Below are positions 16,952 through 25,100 of a stretch of 31,563 nt of DNA, one piece after another (positions within the stretch are counted from its first letter, which is position 1; the number at the start of each line of letters is the position of its first letter). The DNA comes from an uncultured Mucilaginibacter sp. Lineage in GTDB: Bacteria > Bacteroidota > Bacteroidia > Sphingobacteriales > Sphingobacteriaceae. The position numbers and the translations under genes are program-made. A model generated the notes under the pieces. The model saw nothing but the letters and a program-made list of their open reading frames with translations, had not been told where the DNA came from and did not search any database. The stretch spans positions 1-31,563 of the forward strand of contig NZ_CAMLHX010000050.1 in NCBI RefSeq assembly GCF_946479965.1, given 5' to 3'.

Positions 16952-18199
16952 ATGGAACTATTACGCTTTACTACCGCGGGAAGTGTTGACGACGGAAAAA
17001 GTACATTAATTGGCCGTTTACTGTACGATTCAAAATCGATTTTTGAAGACCAGTTTGAGGCCGTAAGAAAATCAAGTGAGCGCAAAGGTTTGCAACATGT
17101 TGATTTGAGTTTGCTTACTGATGGCTTACGCTCTGAGCGGGAGCAAGGTATTACTATTGATGTAGCGTATCGTTACTTCGCTACTCCTAAACGTAAGTTT
17201 ATTATAGCGGATACGCCTGGGCATATTCAATATACACGCAACATGGTAACGGGTGCTTCAACTGCTAATTTGGCATTAATACTTGTTGACGCGCGCCATG
17301 GCGTAATTGAGCAAACATGTAGACATTCATATATTGCATCGTTACTGCAAATACCACATGTTATAGTTTGTATTAACAAAATGGATCTGGTAGATTATTC
17401 AGAAGAGGTATTTAACCGGGTAGTTGAACAATACCACGATTTTGCAAGCAAATTGGATATTAATGATATAAGGTATATACCCATGAGTGCGCTAAACGGG
17501 GATAACGTGGTGAACCGGTCTGAAAATATGCCATGGTACGAAGGTTCAAGCTTACTGAACACACTTGAAACTATACATATCAGCAGCGATTATAATCATG
17601 AAGACGTTCGCTTCCCTGTGCAAACGGTTATAAGGCCCCATGCTACCGAATATCATGACTACAGAGGATACGCAGGCAGAATGGCCGGCGGGATATTAAG
17701 GACCGGCGACGAAATTACTGTATTACCATCCGGTTTAACGTCGAAAATTAAATCCATTGATACATTTAATGGGCCTATAGAAGAAGCTTTTGTGCCAATG
17801 TCTGTATCAGTAACATTAGAAGACGATATAGACGTTAGCCGCGGCGACATGATAGTAAAATCAACAAACTTGCCCGAAGTTAGTCAAGATCTGGACGTTA
17901 TGCTTTGCTGGATGCGTTCTACAGGCCCTAGGCCGGGAGCAAAATACTATCTAAAGCACACCTCGCGCGAAGTGATGGCGATGATAAAGGAGATAACGTA
18001 CAAGCTTGATATAAATACAATGGAAAAAGTGGAAGGCGACGTTACTATTAAAATGAATGATATGGCACGTGTGAGGATACGAACAACCCAGCCGCTGTTA
18101 GTTGATGAATATAGAAAAAACCGTATTACAGGCTCATTGATTTTAATTGATGAAGCAACTAATGAAACAGTTGCAGCCGGTACAATATATACAGTGTAA
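16952..18199 (+). CDS. cysN: Sulfate adenylyltransferase subunit 1 (GTPase)
   Basis: GTPase subunit that drives APS formation by CysD. The elongation-factor-like G domain shows G1 GSVDDGKST (residues 10-18), G2 EQGITIDVAYRYF, G3 DTPGH, G4 NKMD and G5 SAL, then beta-barrel domains with VIRPHATEYHDYRGYAGR. At 415 aa it is the short form without a fused APS kinase, consistent with separate cysC upstream. A strong terminator begins 37 bases after the stop, so cysC-cysD-cysN forms its own unit. Confidence 0.96.
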   Translation: MELLRFTTAGSVDDGKSTLIGRLLYDSKSIFEDQFEAVRKSSERKGLQHVDLSLLTDGLRSEREQGITIDVAYRYFATPKRKFIIADTPGHIQYTRNMVTGASTANLALILVDARHGVIEQTCRHSYIASLLQIPHVIVCINKMDLVDYSEEVFNRVVEQYHDFASKLDINDIRYIPMSALNGDNVVNRSENMPWYEGSSLLNTLETIHISSDYNHEDVRFPVQTVIRPHATEYHDYRGYAGRMAGGILRTGDEITVLPSGLTSKIKSIDTFNGPIEEAFVPMSVSVTLEDDIDVSRGDMIVKSTNLPEVSQDLDVMLCWMRSTGPRPGAKYYLKHTSREVMAMIKEITYKLDINTMEKVEGDVTIKMNDMARVRIRTTQPLLVDEYRKNRITGSLILIDEATNETVAAGTIYTV

Positions 18200-18235
18200 T
18201 AAACAGAGAGTAGTTTAATTATTCAGTTAACATTT

Positions 18236-18273
18236 AAAGCAGGCGCCCCTAAAAGGCGCCTGCTTTTCTTTCG
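18236..18273 (+). terminator. Strong GC-rich terminator after cysN, overlapping the antiporter 3' end
   Basis: AAAGCAGGCGCC (18236-18247) pairs perfectly with GGCGCCTGCTTT (18255-18266) across a 7-base loop, followed by a T-rich tail. The right arm and tail lie inside the last codons of the convergent antiporter gene, whose stop is at 18249-18251. On the - strand the downstream tract is only TTTAAAT, so the hairpin is a weaker terminator in that direction. Confidence 0.85.
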
Positions 18274-19541
18274 GGAGGAGCTAAAGCCTCATCATTCCCC
18301 AGCCTTTTTTGTTCTTTTATAAAAAAGTAGCGCATGGCCGGGCCAGAAATCACCACAGATAAAACAGTCATAACCACCAGGCCAACAAAAACCTGTTCAC
18401 TTATTAACTTTGCCTGTACGCCCAACATCCCTAAAACTATCTCCTGCGCTCCCCGTGCATTCATCCCAAATGCTATTGCAAGCGATTCATTATTGTTCAT
18501 ACCGCTCATTTTGCATCCTAAACCAGCTCCCACCAACTTAGCAACGAAGGCAACCGCTAATATTATCAATACAATTTCGAGGTTAAAATCGGTAACAAAG
18601 TTTAGCCTTAATCCTATTGAAGCAAAAAACAGAGGCGCAATAATATTAACAGTGAATTGATGTAATATTAATTTATGGCGTTCGGTAAAGAAAACCGAAT
18701 CGCCAATAGCTATGCCCATTAAAAAGGCCCCAAATACAGCTCTTATGCCCAGGTATTCAGTAACTATACCACTCAGCAAGCATAAGCAAATGGCTAATGT
18801 AATTACCCTTCCGATTTTGAGATGTTTTTGCGCCACAGACAATAGTTTATTTATTAACCACCGCCCCGCAGTTAACATAAATAATATATATACTAACACT
18901 AGCAGAACCGAGTTGAATGACCCCTCTTCCTTGCCGGTATTCATCATACCGATAATGAATGAAAATAATATCCAGCCTAAAAAATCATCTATCATGGCCG
19001 AGGTTACCACCAGGTTTCCTATTTTGGTCTTAAGCAAATTAAGGTCAATAAGTATTTTGGTGATAACAGATAAGGCGGTAATTGATAGTGCCGTACCAAA
19101 AAATAAAGCTGTTAAAAGCTGATTGCCATTTTCAGTGACAAAAACCCTATCATAAAACAACCAAACGGCTGCAAACCCAACAGCAAAAGGGAATATAATG
19201 CCCATTAAACTTATACTTGCCGCTTGTTTACCATTAGCGCGTATTTGCTTTAAATCAACCTCAAACCCCGCAATAAACATTAATAATATGATACCAACGT
19301 TGGCAATGCCATCAAATGCACCATATGCCCTTGGCTCGGACACAAATAGATCATTAAAAGTGCCTGGAAAAACACTTCCTAAAACAGATGGCCCCAGCAA
19401 TATACCAGCCAATATTTCGCCTGCAATTGAAGGTTGTTTAAGCTTTCTGCAAATTTCGCCGAACACACGTGCCGCAACAAGCATTAAGCTTAAAATTAAA
19501 AGAAAGTGCAATACCTCGGCGGTATTTAGTTTAGATACCAT
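18249..19541 (-). CDS. CPA2-family cation/proton antiporter
   Basis: Inner-membrane monovalent cation:H+ antiporter (Na+/H+ exchanger family), 430 aa with about 12 hydrophobic segments. KQPSIAGEILAGILLGP near the N-terminus is the classic family motif, FIAGFEVDL follows, and SAMIDDFLGWILF contains the paired Asp of the ion-binding site. ASIGLRLNF and NARGAQEIVLGMLG are later conserved blocks. It lacks the C-terminal TrkA-N domain of KefB/KefC. It is the only clear - strand gene, convergent with cysN and divergent from the Rrf2 gene. A link to polysaccharide or sulfate metabolism is not evident; it may be a bystander. Confidence 0.92.
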   Translation of the reverse strand: MVSKLNTAEVLHFLLILSLMLVAARVFGEICRKLKQPSIAGEILAGILLGPSVLGSVFPGTFNDLFVSEPRAYGAFDGIANVGIILLMFIAGFEVDLKQIRANGKQAASISLMGIIFPFAVGFAAVWLFYDRVFVTENGNQLLTALFFGTALSITALSVITKILIDLNLLKTKIGNLVVTSAMIDDFLGWILFSFIIGMMNTGKEEGSFNSVLLVLVYILFMLTAGRWLINKLLSVAQKHLKIGRVITLAICLCLLSGIVTEYLGIRAVFGAFLMGIAIGDSVFFTERHKLILHQFTVNIIAPLFFASIGLRLNFVTDFNLEIVLIILAVAFVAKLVGAGLGCKMSGMNNNESLAIAFGMNARGAQEIVLGMLGVQAKLISEQVFVGLVVMTVLSVVISGPAMRYFFIKEQKRLGNDEALAPPERKAGAF

Positions 19542-19564
19542 ATTAATTCTATGAGTTTAATGGG

Positions 19565-19572
19565 CAAATATA
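19565..19572 (-). promoter_or_regulatory. -7 box TATATTTG for the antiporter gene
   Basis: On the - strand this reads TATATTTG, an exact TAnnTTTG match 23 bases upstream of the antiporter ATG. No TTG is found at the proper -33 spacing. It would give a very short leader. Confidence 0.4.
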
Positions 19573-19697
19573 TATTTAATATCCTTTTTATCCATTTTAA
19601 TTACACTTGGGGCTGTAATGGACAAGCGGTTACAATAAGCAACGTTTATATCTTACAATTATTAACTTTAACCTAATTAATAATATTTTATATCTAA

Positions 19698-20141
19698 ATG
19701 ATCTCTAAACGAACAAAATATGCGTTAAACGCTTTGGTGTATTTGGCAAGCCAACCTCAAAATGAAGCCATACCCATCAGTGTAATTGCTGCCAGCGAGA
19801 ATATATCTCGAAAGTTTTTAGAGGCTATATTGTTGGAATTAAGACGGAGTGGAATGGTTAACAGTAAAAAAGGCAAGGAAGGCGGATATTGTTTATCTAA
19901 AAACACAGACGAAATAAATGTTGCGGATGTTATGCGTTTGTTTGATGGCCCGATAGCTTTACTGCCCTGTGTTACTTATAAGTATTACAGGCGATGTGAT
20001 GAATGTAAAGATGAAGCAAAATGCGGCATACGTAAAGTTTTTGCTGAGTTACGCGCACAGACTGTTAATACTTTAAAGAATGCTACTTTATCAGAGATTG
20101 TAAAGCTTTCGAAGTCCGATGAGCCGCCTTTTGATAACTAA
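19698..20141 (+). CDS. Rrf2-family transcriptional regulator
   Basis: DNA-binding regulator of 147 aa. MISKRTKYALNALVYLA and the winged-helix part with NISRKFLEAILLELRRSGMV and KGKEGGY are textbook Rrf2. Cysteines at 91, 100, 103 and 109 form a cluster at the position where IscR-type members bind an iron-sulfur centre, although the spacing (x8, x2, x5) is not that of IscR. It is divergent from the antiporter and about 1.5 kb after cysN; Rrf2 proteins such as CymR control sulfur genes, so a role in sensing sulfur or redox state for cysCDN is plausible (inference). Targets are not shown by the sequence. Confidence 0.92.
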   Translation: MISKRTKYALNALVYLASQPQNEAIPISVIAASENISRKFLEAILLELRRSGMVNSKKGKEGGYCLSKNTDEINVADVMRLFDGPIALLPCVTYKYYRRCDECKDEAKCGIRKVFAELRAQTVNTLKNATLSEIVKLSKSDEPPFDN

Positions 20142-20230
20142 AGTAATTATATAAATGTATTAACGAATGAAGTAGGACGTAAAGTGTGTGTTTTCTGTAA
20201 TACATGTTTCGGCTTTTTGATTTTAAATAG

Positions 20231-20262
20231 TTGACAATAAATCCATACTTTTTTTATATTTG
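20231..20262 (+). promoter_or_regulatory. Bacteroidota-type promoter upstream of ugd
   Basis: GTTG/TTGACA at 20230-20236 and TATATTTG at 20255-20262 fit the -33/-7 pair with 21 bases between. The ugd ATG is 80 bases downstream of the -7 box. This is the best-formed promoter in the window. Confidence 0.6.
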
Positions 20263-20341
20263 TTTCACTACTTATATTGAAGCTTTGATAAGCAGATAAT
20301 AACTCCTGAACTTTTATTTTACCAAAAGGAAAAAAATATTT

Positions 20342-21739
20342 ATGTCTGTTAAGAACATCTGCTGTATTGGGGCTGGTTACGTTGGGGGGCCGACTATGGC
20401 TGTTATTGCAAAAAAATGTCCTCATATTAAAGTAACAGTAGTAGATCTGAACGAAGCCCGGATTGCTGCATGGAATGATGCAGATACCAATAACATTCCG
20501 GTTTATGAGCCTGGTTTAAGTGAAGTGGTTGCCGAGGCTCGCGGTCGTAATCTGTTTTTTTCGACTGATGTAGACAAAGCAATACTCGAAGCTGAGGTCA
20601 TATTTATTTCCGTAAACACGCCTACTAAGACTTATGGAAGCGGTAAGGGTATGGGTGCCGATCTAAAATACATTGAATTATGCGCAAGGCAAATAGCCAG
20701 GGTAGCAACCACTGACAAAATAGTTGTTGAAAAGTCTACATTGCCGGTACGCACCGCAGAGGCGGTCAAAGATATTTTGCAAAACGCGGGCAACGATGTT
20801 AAATTTCAAGTATTGTCAAACCCTGAGTTTTTAGCTGAAGGTACTGCAGTTGAAGATCTCTTTGCGCCCGATCGCGTACTGATAGGTGGAGATATTACGC
20901 TGGAAGGTAAGGAAGCTATGGAAGCACTCGTTGAAGTTTATGCTAACTGGATACCCAGAGATAAAATATTAACTACTAACGTATGGTCATCAGAATTGTC
21001 TAAACTGGTTGCCAACGCATTCTTAGCACAACGTATCTCATCTATCAATTCAATATCAGAACTTTGCGAAAAAACCGGGGCGGATATAAGTGAAGTAGCA
21101 CGAGCTATCGGTACTGATAGTCGGATTGGGCCAAAATTTTTAAAAGCATCTGTTGGCTTTGGGGGCTCGTGTTTTCAAAAAGACATTTTGAACCTGGTTT
21201 ATATTTCCCGTTCATTCGGGTTACAAGAAGTGGCTGATTACTGGGAACAGGTAATTATTATGAACGACCATCAGAAGAAAAGATTTGCGGTTAACATAGT
21301 AAGGAATTTATATAACACGGTGTCTGGCAAAAAAATAGCTTTTTTAGGATGGGCATTTAAAAAGGATACTAATGATACACGCGAGTCCGCTGCTATTTAC
21401 GTAGCCGATTTGTTGTTGAATGAACAGGCGGAAATTAGGGTGTATGATCCTAAAGTTAATGATAATCAGGTTATTGGAGACCTAAACTATTTAGAGACAC
21501 GAACACCGGAACAAAATAAGAAAAGCGTAATTTGTTTTGACGATCCTTATGAAGCTTGCAGAGATACACACGCTATAGCCATATTAACGGAGTGGGATGA
21601 ATTTAAAACCTACGACTGGCAGCGGATATACGACAGCATGCTTAAACCCGCTAAAATATTTGATGGTCGTAATATACTTGATGTTAACGAACTCCGAAAC
21701 ATTGGATTTAATGTTAGATCAATTGGTTCAACTTTATAA
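20342..21739 (+). CDS. ugd: UDP-glucose 6-dehydrogenase, animal-type
   Basis: Oxidises UDP-glucose to UDP-glucuronate in two NAD-dependent steps. The N-terminus [17 protein letters not shown] is the Rossmann motif. [22 protein letters not shown] and [10 protein letters not shown] follow, and the catalytic Cys277 lies in [16 protein letters not shown]. These blocks and the 465-aa length match the eukaryotic UGDH branch much more closely than the shorter bacterial Ugd type (human catalytic Cys is at 276). It is preceded by a good promoter and followed, after 211 bases, by the initiating sugar transferase. Product probably enters the polymer as glucuronic acid. Confidence 0.95.
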   Translation: MSVKNICCIGAGYVGGPTMAVIAKKCPHIKVTVVDLNEARIAAWNDADTNNIPVYEPGLSEVVAEARGRNLFFSTDVDKAILEAEVIFISVNTPTKTYGSGKGMGADLKYIELCARQIARVATTDKIVVEKSTLPVRTAEAVKDILQNAGNDVKFQVLSNPEFLAEGTAVEDLFAPDRVLIGGDITLEGKEAMEALVEVYANWIPRDKILTTNVWSSELSKLVANAFLAQRISSINSISELCEKTGADISEVARAIGTDSRIGPKFLKASVGFGGSCFQKDILNLVYISRSFGLQEVADYWEQVIIMNDHQKKRFAVNIVRNLYNTVSGKKIAFLGWAFKKDTNDTRESAAIYVADLLLNEQAEIRVYDPKVNDNQVIGDLNYLETRTPEQNKKSVICFDDPYEACRDTHAIAILTEWDEFKTYDWQRIYDSMLKPAKIFDGRNILDVNELRNIGFNVRSIGSTL

Positions 21740-21950
21740 TAAGAAAAAACTGTTAATTATTTTAAGAATGGAAACATACTTAACTGTCAGCTTTTATAAG
21801 ATTATATATGTCTCGATACGCCAGACTATCACCGATATTAAAGAATTTAGCTGTGACTATTGCAACGTTTTTATATTTTTATGCGAAAAAGCGATAATTC
21901 AATAACCGATTTTTATTTAACATATCGCTATAATCTGAAACACCCAATTT

Positions 21951-23351
21951 ATGAATCATAGGTACCTGACATTTATTAAAGCAATCAACTTAACCTTTGA
22001 TTATATAAGCTTAAATGTCGCCATGGTTTTGGCGTACTACTTTGAAGGAAAAGAATACGTTTTTTGGATGAATAATGTTAATTATTTACCTATAGTACTC
22101 GTATTTAATTTTACGTGGTTGCTATCTGCCAATTTAACAGGTTTATACGAGCAGGTTTTAAATAAGGATTCAATTAAAACTTATCGTAATGTTATCAAAA
22201 CTTATATTATTTTTTTAAGTATCATATGTTTTATAGTAATAATTATAGGCACTAAAACTTATTTTATTACGACCGGCTATCTTCAGTATTCTTCCGTTTT
22301 GTTTGGAATTTTATTAGGTGTATGGAAACTGGTGTTTCTTAGCATCAGAAAGAGCGATCGCGCCCGTCTATATGACTCACGTAACGTTGTGATCATTGGA
22401 TCTGGCCGGGTAGGAAGCGATTTGCAAGAATATTTTAGAAGTAACTCTGGACTTGGGTATAATCTTGTGGGATTTTTTGACGATAATCCTCAAGGAATTG
22501 CTGATAGTGCAATGTATCTAGGAAGCACGCGCGATTCGATAAATTATGTGCTAAATAACAAGATAGACGAAATTTTTTGTGCCTTGCCGGTTTCAGAAAA
22601 AACTAAGATTGAGCAATTGATGAGCGACGCAGATAAAAATTTAATACGTTTTAGATTTGTACCTGAATATTACGATTATGGTATAAAGCCGGTGCTAATT
22701 CAAAGTTTCGGTAATATACCAGTGATTTCAGTTAGGCCTGAGCCTTTAGAGAATATGCTTAATAGATTTATTAAGCGTTTGTTTGATATAGTGTTTGCCA
22801 TATTTGTTATTGTGTTTTTATTTAGCTGGTTGTTTCCAATACTAGCTTTTTTTATAAAATTGGAGTCAAAAGGGCCGGTATTTTTCACACAATTACGCTC
22901 AGGGCGTGATAATAAGCCATTTATGTGCTATAAATTCCGGAGCATGAAATTGAACCGTGACTCTGATAAGAGGCAAGCGACGAGAGAGGATGATCGTATA
23001 ACCAGGATAGGAGCCTTTATCAGACGTACAAGCATTGATGAACTGCCACAATTTTTTAATGTAATTATTGGTAATATGTCTGTAGTAGGACCCCGGCCGC
23101 ATATGATAAGTCACACCGAGCAATACGCCGAACTGATAGATACTTTTATGATCAGGCATTTTTTAAAGCCAGGAATCACAGGTTGGGCACAAGTAAAAGG
23201 GCTACGCGGCGAAACAAAGACTACAGATGCTATGTTGAAGCGTGTAGAGGCAGATGTATGGTATTTAGAAAATTGGTCTTTTTTACTCGATTTGAAAATT
23301 ATTTTTTTAACCGTTTGGAATAGCGTTAGAGGCGATAAAAATGCATTTTAA
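21951..23351 (+). CDS. Polyprenyl-phosphate sugar-1-phosphate transferase (WcaJ-like initiating enzyme)
   Basis: Integral membrane enzyme that moves a sugar-1-phosphate, often glucose-1-P, to undecaprenyl phosphate, starting each repeat unit. The N-terminal half has four hydrophobic helices, then a CoA_binding_3-like domain from VVIIGSGRVGSDL to FVPEYYDYG. A fifth helix (IFVIVFLFSWLFPILAFFI) precedes the bacterial sugar-transferase domain with GPVFFTQLRSGRDNKPF, YKFRSMK, RRTSIDELPQFFNVIIGNMS and VGPRPH. GITGWAQVKGLRGET is the usual C-terminal block. 466 aa is typical for the long polyisoprenyl-phosphate hexose-1-phosphate transferases. The sugar used is not proven by sequence. Confidence 0.92.
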   Translation: MNHRYLTFIKAINLTFDYISLNVAMVLAYYFEGKEYVFWMNNVNYLPIVLVFNFTWLLSANLTGLYEQVLNKDSIKTYRNVIKTYIIFLSIICFIVIIIGTKTYFITTGYLQYSSVLFGILLGVWKLVFLSIRKSDRARLYDSRNVVIIGSGRVGSDLQEYFRSNSGLGYNLVGFFDDNPQGIADSAMYLGSTRDSINYVLNNKIDEIFCALPVSEKTKIEQLMSDADKNLIRFRFVPEYYDYGIKPVLIQSFGNIPVISVRPEPLENMLNRFIKRLFDIVFAIFVIVFLFSWLFPILAFFIKLESKGPVFFTQLRSGRDNKPFMCYKFRSMKLNRDSDKRQATREDDRITRIGAFIRRTSIDELPQFFNVIIGNMSVVGPRPHMISHTEQYAELIDTFMIRHFLKPGITGWAQVKGLRGETKTTDAMLKRVEADVWYLENWSFLLDLKIIFLTVWNSVRGDKNAF

Positions 23352-23460
23352 TTTTCGACAGTTGTAAACAGATAATAAGCTCCATTCTAAACTCGAAGTA
23401 TATTGACGTTCGCAAAGCGGCCGCGGGTAAGGCAAACATTCCTCAAATTACTACTGGAAT

Positions 23461-23481
23461 ATTGCCATCCCTTTTGGCAAT
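23461..23481 (+). terminator. Weak hairpin, possible terminator after sugar transferase
   Basis: ATTGCCA (23461-23467) pairs with TGGCAAT (23475-23481) over a 7-base loop, followed by TATTGTTTATTG rather than a clean T run. It lies 110 bases after the transferase stop. It may be a weak terminator. Confidence 0.3.
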
Positions 23482-23637
23482 TATTGTTTATTGATAATGA
23501 CTCGGAGTTCTTATATGGAAGCAGCTTACTGTAAAGCCGCATTAAAAAACTTATAAGGCAGGAGGCAACCGCCGAAGTTTGTAGTCTTTAGGCATCAATA
23601 AAGCAAAATACGCTGATTAATAAGTCATCAAAAAATA

Positions 23638-23645
23638 TATATTTG
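23638..23645 (+). promoter_or_regulatory. -7 box TATATTTG upstream of UDP-HexNAc dehydrogenase
   Basis: Exact TAnnTTTG match within an A/T-rich tract, 28 bases upstream of the first ATG of the dehydrogenase gene. The -33 region is not clear. It probably starts the export/nonulosonate half of the cluster. Confidence 0.4.
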
Positions 23646-23673
23646 CAAGCTGTCTATTATGAAACTCTAATTA

Positions 23674-25011
23674 ATGATGCTCAATCAGCAAGTAATTCAA
23701 CACGGCAACCGCTTTAAACAATTAAAGGACATAAGCATTTCGGTAATAGGGTTAGGTTATGTTGGCCTTCCTTTGGCGGTTGAATTTGCAAAAAAGTATG
23801 CGGTTATTGGATTTGATAAAAAAAAGGAGAGAATCAATGCGTTAAAACAAGGCATTGACAGCACTCTTGAAGTAACTATTGACAGTTTAAATGCCGTTAA
23901 GCCCACCGCAACAACAAATCATGGCCTTTTCTTTACATCAAAAGTAAACGAAATAGCACACTGCAATGTGTATATTATATGTGTGCCAACCCCAACTGAT
24001 CAATATAATAGACCAGACCTTAGCTTGTTAAAAAATGCAAGTGAAGTTATTGGTAGTGTATTAAAAAATGGTGACGTTGTTATATATGAGTCTACAGTGT
24101 TTCCGGGCGCAACCGAAGAGATATGTGTTCCTATATTGGAATCGGTTTCTAATTTAAAACTTAATGGTGATTTTTTTGTTGGCTATTCGCCCGAACGTAT
24201 TAACCCGGGCGACAAAATTCATACACTTACCAATATTTTAAAGGTCACATCAGGATCGACACAAGAAGCAGCTGAGTTTGTTGATGGTTTATACCGATCA
24301 ATAATAACAGCAGGCACGCATAAGGCACCTTCAATAAAAGTTGCGGAGGCATGTAAAGTAATAGAAAATTCGCAACGAGATATTAACATAGCTTTTGTTA
24401 ATGAACTTGCAAAAATATTTTCTTTGCTTGATATTGATACAAGGGCTGTTTTGGAAGCTGCAGGAACAAAATGGAATTTCTTAAATTTTAAACCAGGTTT
24501 AGTAGGCGGACATTGCACAGGGGTTGACCCATATTACCTTGCGCAGAGAGCACAGGAAGCCGGTTATCATCCCGAAATAATTTTGGCAGGCCGCAGGTTA
24601 AATGACGGCATGGGAACTTACGTTGCTTTAGAGGTAATAAAACTAATGGTAAAAAAAGACATTGGTGTAAAAAATGCAAATGTTTTAATACTTGGGTTTA
24701 CATTTAAAGAAAATTGTCCCGATGTACGTAATACACGCGTAACTGATATAATTAAGGTATTTGGAGAGTTTGAGGCTAAATGCCAGGTGTTGGACCCGTG
24801 GGCAGAACCTGCAGAAGTTTGGAATGAATATAGGGTAAAAACAGTAAAAAACTTTGGTGAGCTACAAGGCAAATTTGACGCCATTGTACTTGCTGTTGCT
24901 CATAATCAGTTCGTTAGGCTCGACTTTGAGTCACTAAAAATGAGCAAAGTTTCCGTTTTGTTTGATATAAAAGGGGTACTCGATAGAAGTTTGGTGGATG
25001 GAAGATTATAA
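23674..25011 (+). CDS. UDP-N-acetyl-D-hexosamine 6-dehydrogenase (TviB/WbpA type)
   Basis: Oxidises a UDP-N-acetylhexosamine at C6 to the uronic acid. SVIGLGYVGLPLAVEFA is the Rossmann motif. CVPTPTDQYNRPDLSLL, YESTVFPGATEE and YSPERINPGD are the Vi-antigen TviB/WbpA branch markers that separate it from UDP-glucose dehydrogenases. The catalytic Cys281 is in GLVGGHCTGVDPYYLA. Length is 445 aa. Tandem ATG codons at 23674 and 23677 leave the exact start open by one residue. Specificity for GlcNAc versus GalNAc cannot be read; a HexNAc C4-epimerase partner is not adjacent. With ugd it gives the cluster two acidic-sugar routes. Confidence 0.92.
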   Translation: MMLNQQVIQHGNRFKQLKDISISVIGLGYVGLPLAVEFAKKYAVIGFDKKKERINALKQGIDSTLEVTIDSLNAVKPTATTNHGLFFTSKVNEIAHCNVYIICVPTPTDQYNRPDLSLLKNASEVIGSVLKNGDVVIYESTVFPGATEEICVPILESVSNLKLNGDFFVGYSPERINPGDKIHTLTNILKVTSGSTQEAAEFVDGLYRSIITAGTHKAPSIKVAEACKVIENSQRDINIAFVNELAKIFSLLDIDTRAVLEAAGTKWNFLNFKPGLVGGHCTGVDPYYLAQRAQEAGYHPEIILAGRRLNDGMGTYVALEVIKLMVKKDIGVKNANVLILGFTFKENCPDVRNTRVTDIIKVFGEFEAKCQVLDPWAEPAEVWNEYRVKTVKNFGELQGKFDAIVLAVAHNQFVRLDFESLKMSKVSVLFDIKGVLDRSLVDGRL

Positions 25012-25100
25012 TAATGAATGGAAAAGGACGTATCTTACATAATTTAATTATTTTTACGCAAGTTAAATAAACCTATCGCAGGCAACCTACTGCATGCAAC

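Larger units (their letters stand above)
23352..23673. other. Intergenic region before UDP-HexNAc dehydrogenase
   Basis: About 320 bases with no credible gene; the longest ATG frame noted (from 23497) encodes only 19 residues. It contains a short hairpin (23461-23481), a NotI-type palindrome near 23417 that I regard as chance, and a -7 box near the right end (23638-23645). Nothing else was identified. Confidence 0.5.

Noticed and set aside
18249..19541. Antiporter as a Wzx flippase substitute
   Set aside because: Its motifs are those of CPA2 Na+/H+ antiporters, not MATE/MVF flippases.
18334..19554. Three + strand open frames opposite the antiporter (18334-18660, 18712-19122, 19198-19554)
   Set aside because: They are antisense to a well-conserved membrane protein, have low-information composition and no recognisable motif; they are shadows.
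21597..21905. 102-aa open frame overlapping the ugd 3' end
   Set aside because: Most of its first half is out of frame within ugd, and the rest resembles no protein family; a chance extension into the intergenic gap.
23415..23424. GCGGCCGC palindrome in the intergenic gap
   Set aside because: A single restriction-type palindrome without repeats or neighbouring signals; likely chance.
23497..23556. 19-codon ATG frame in the same gap
   Set aside because: Too short, no motif, no initiation context.
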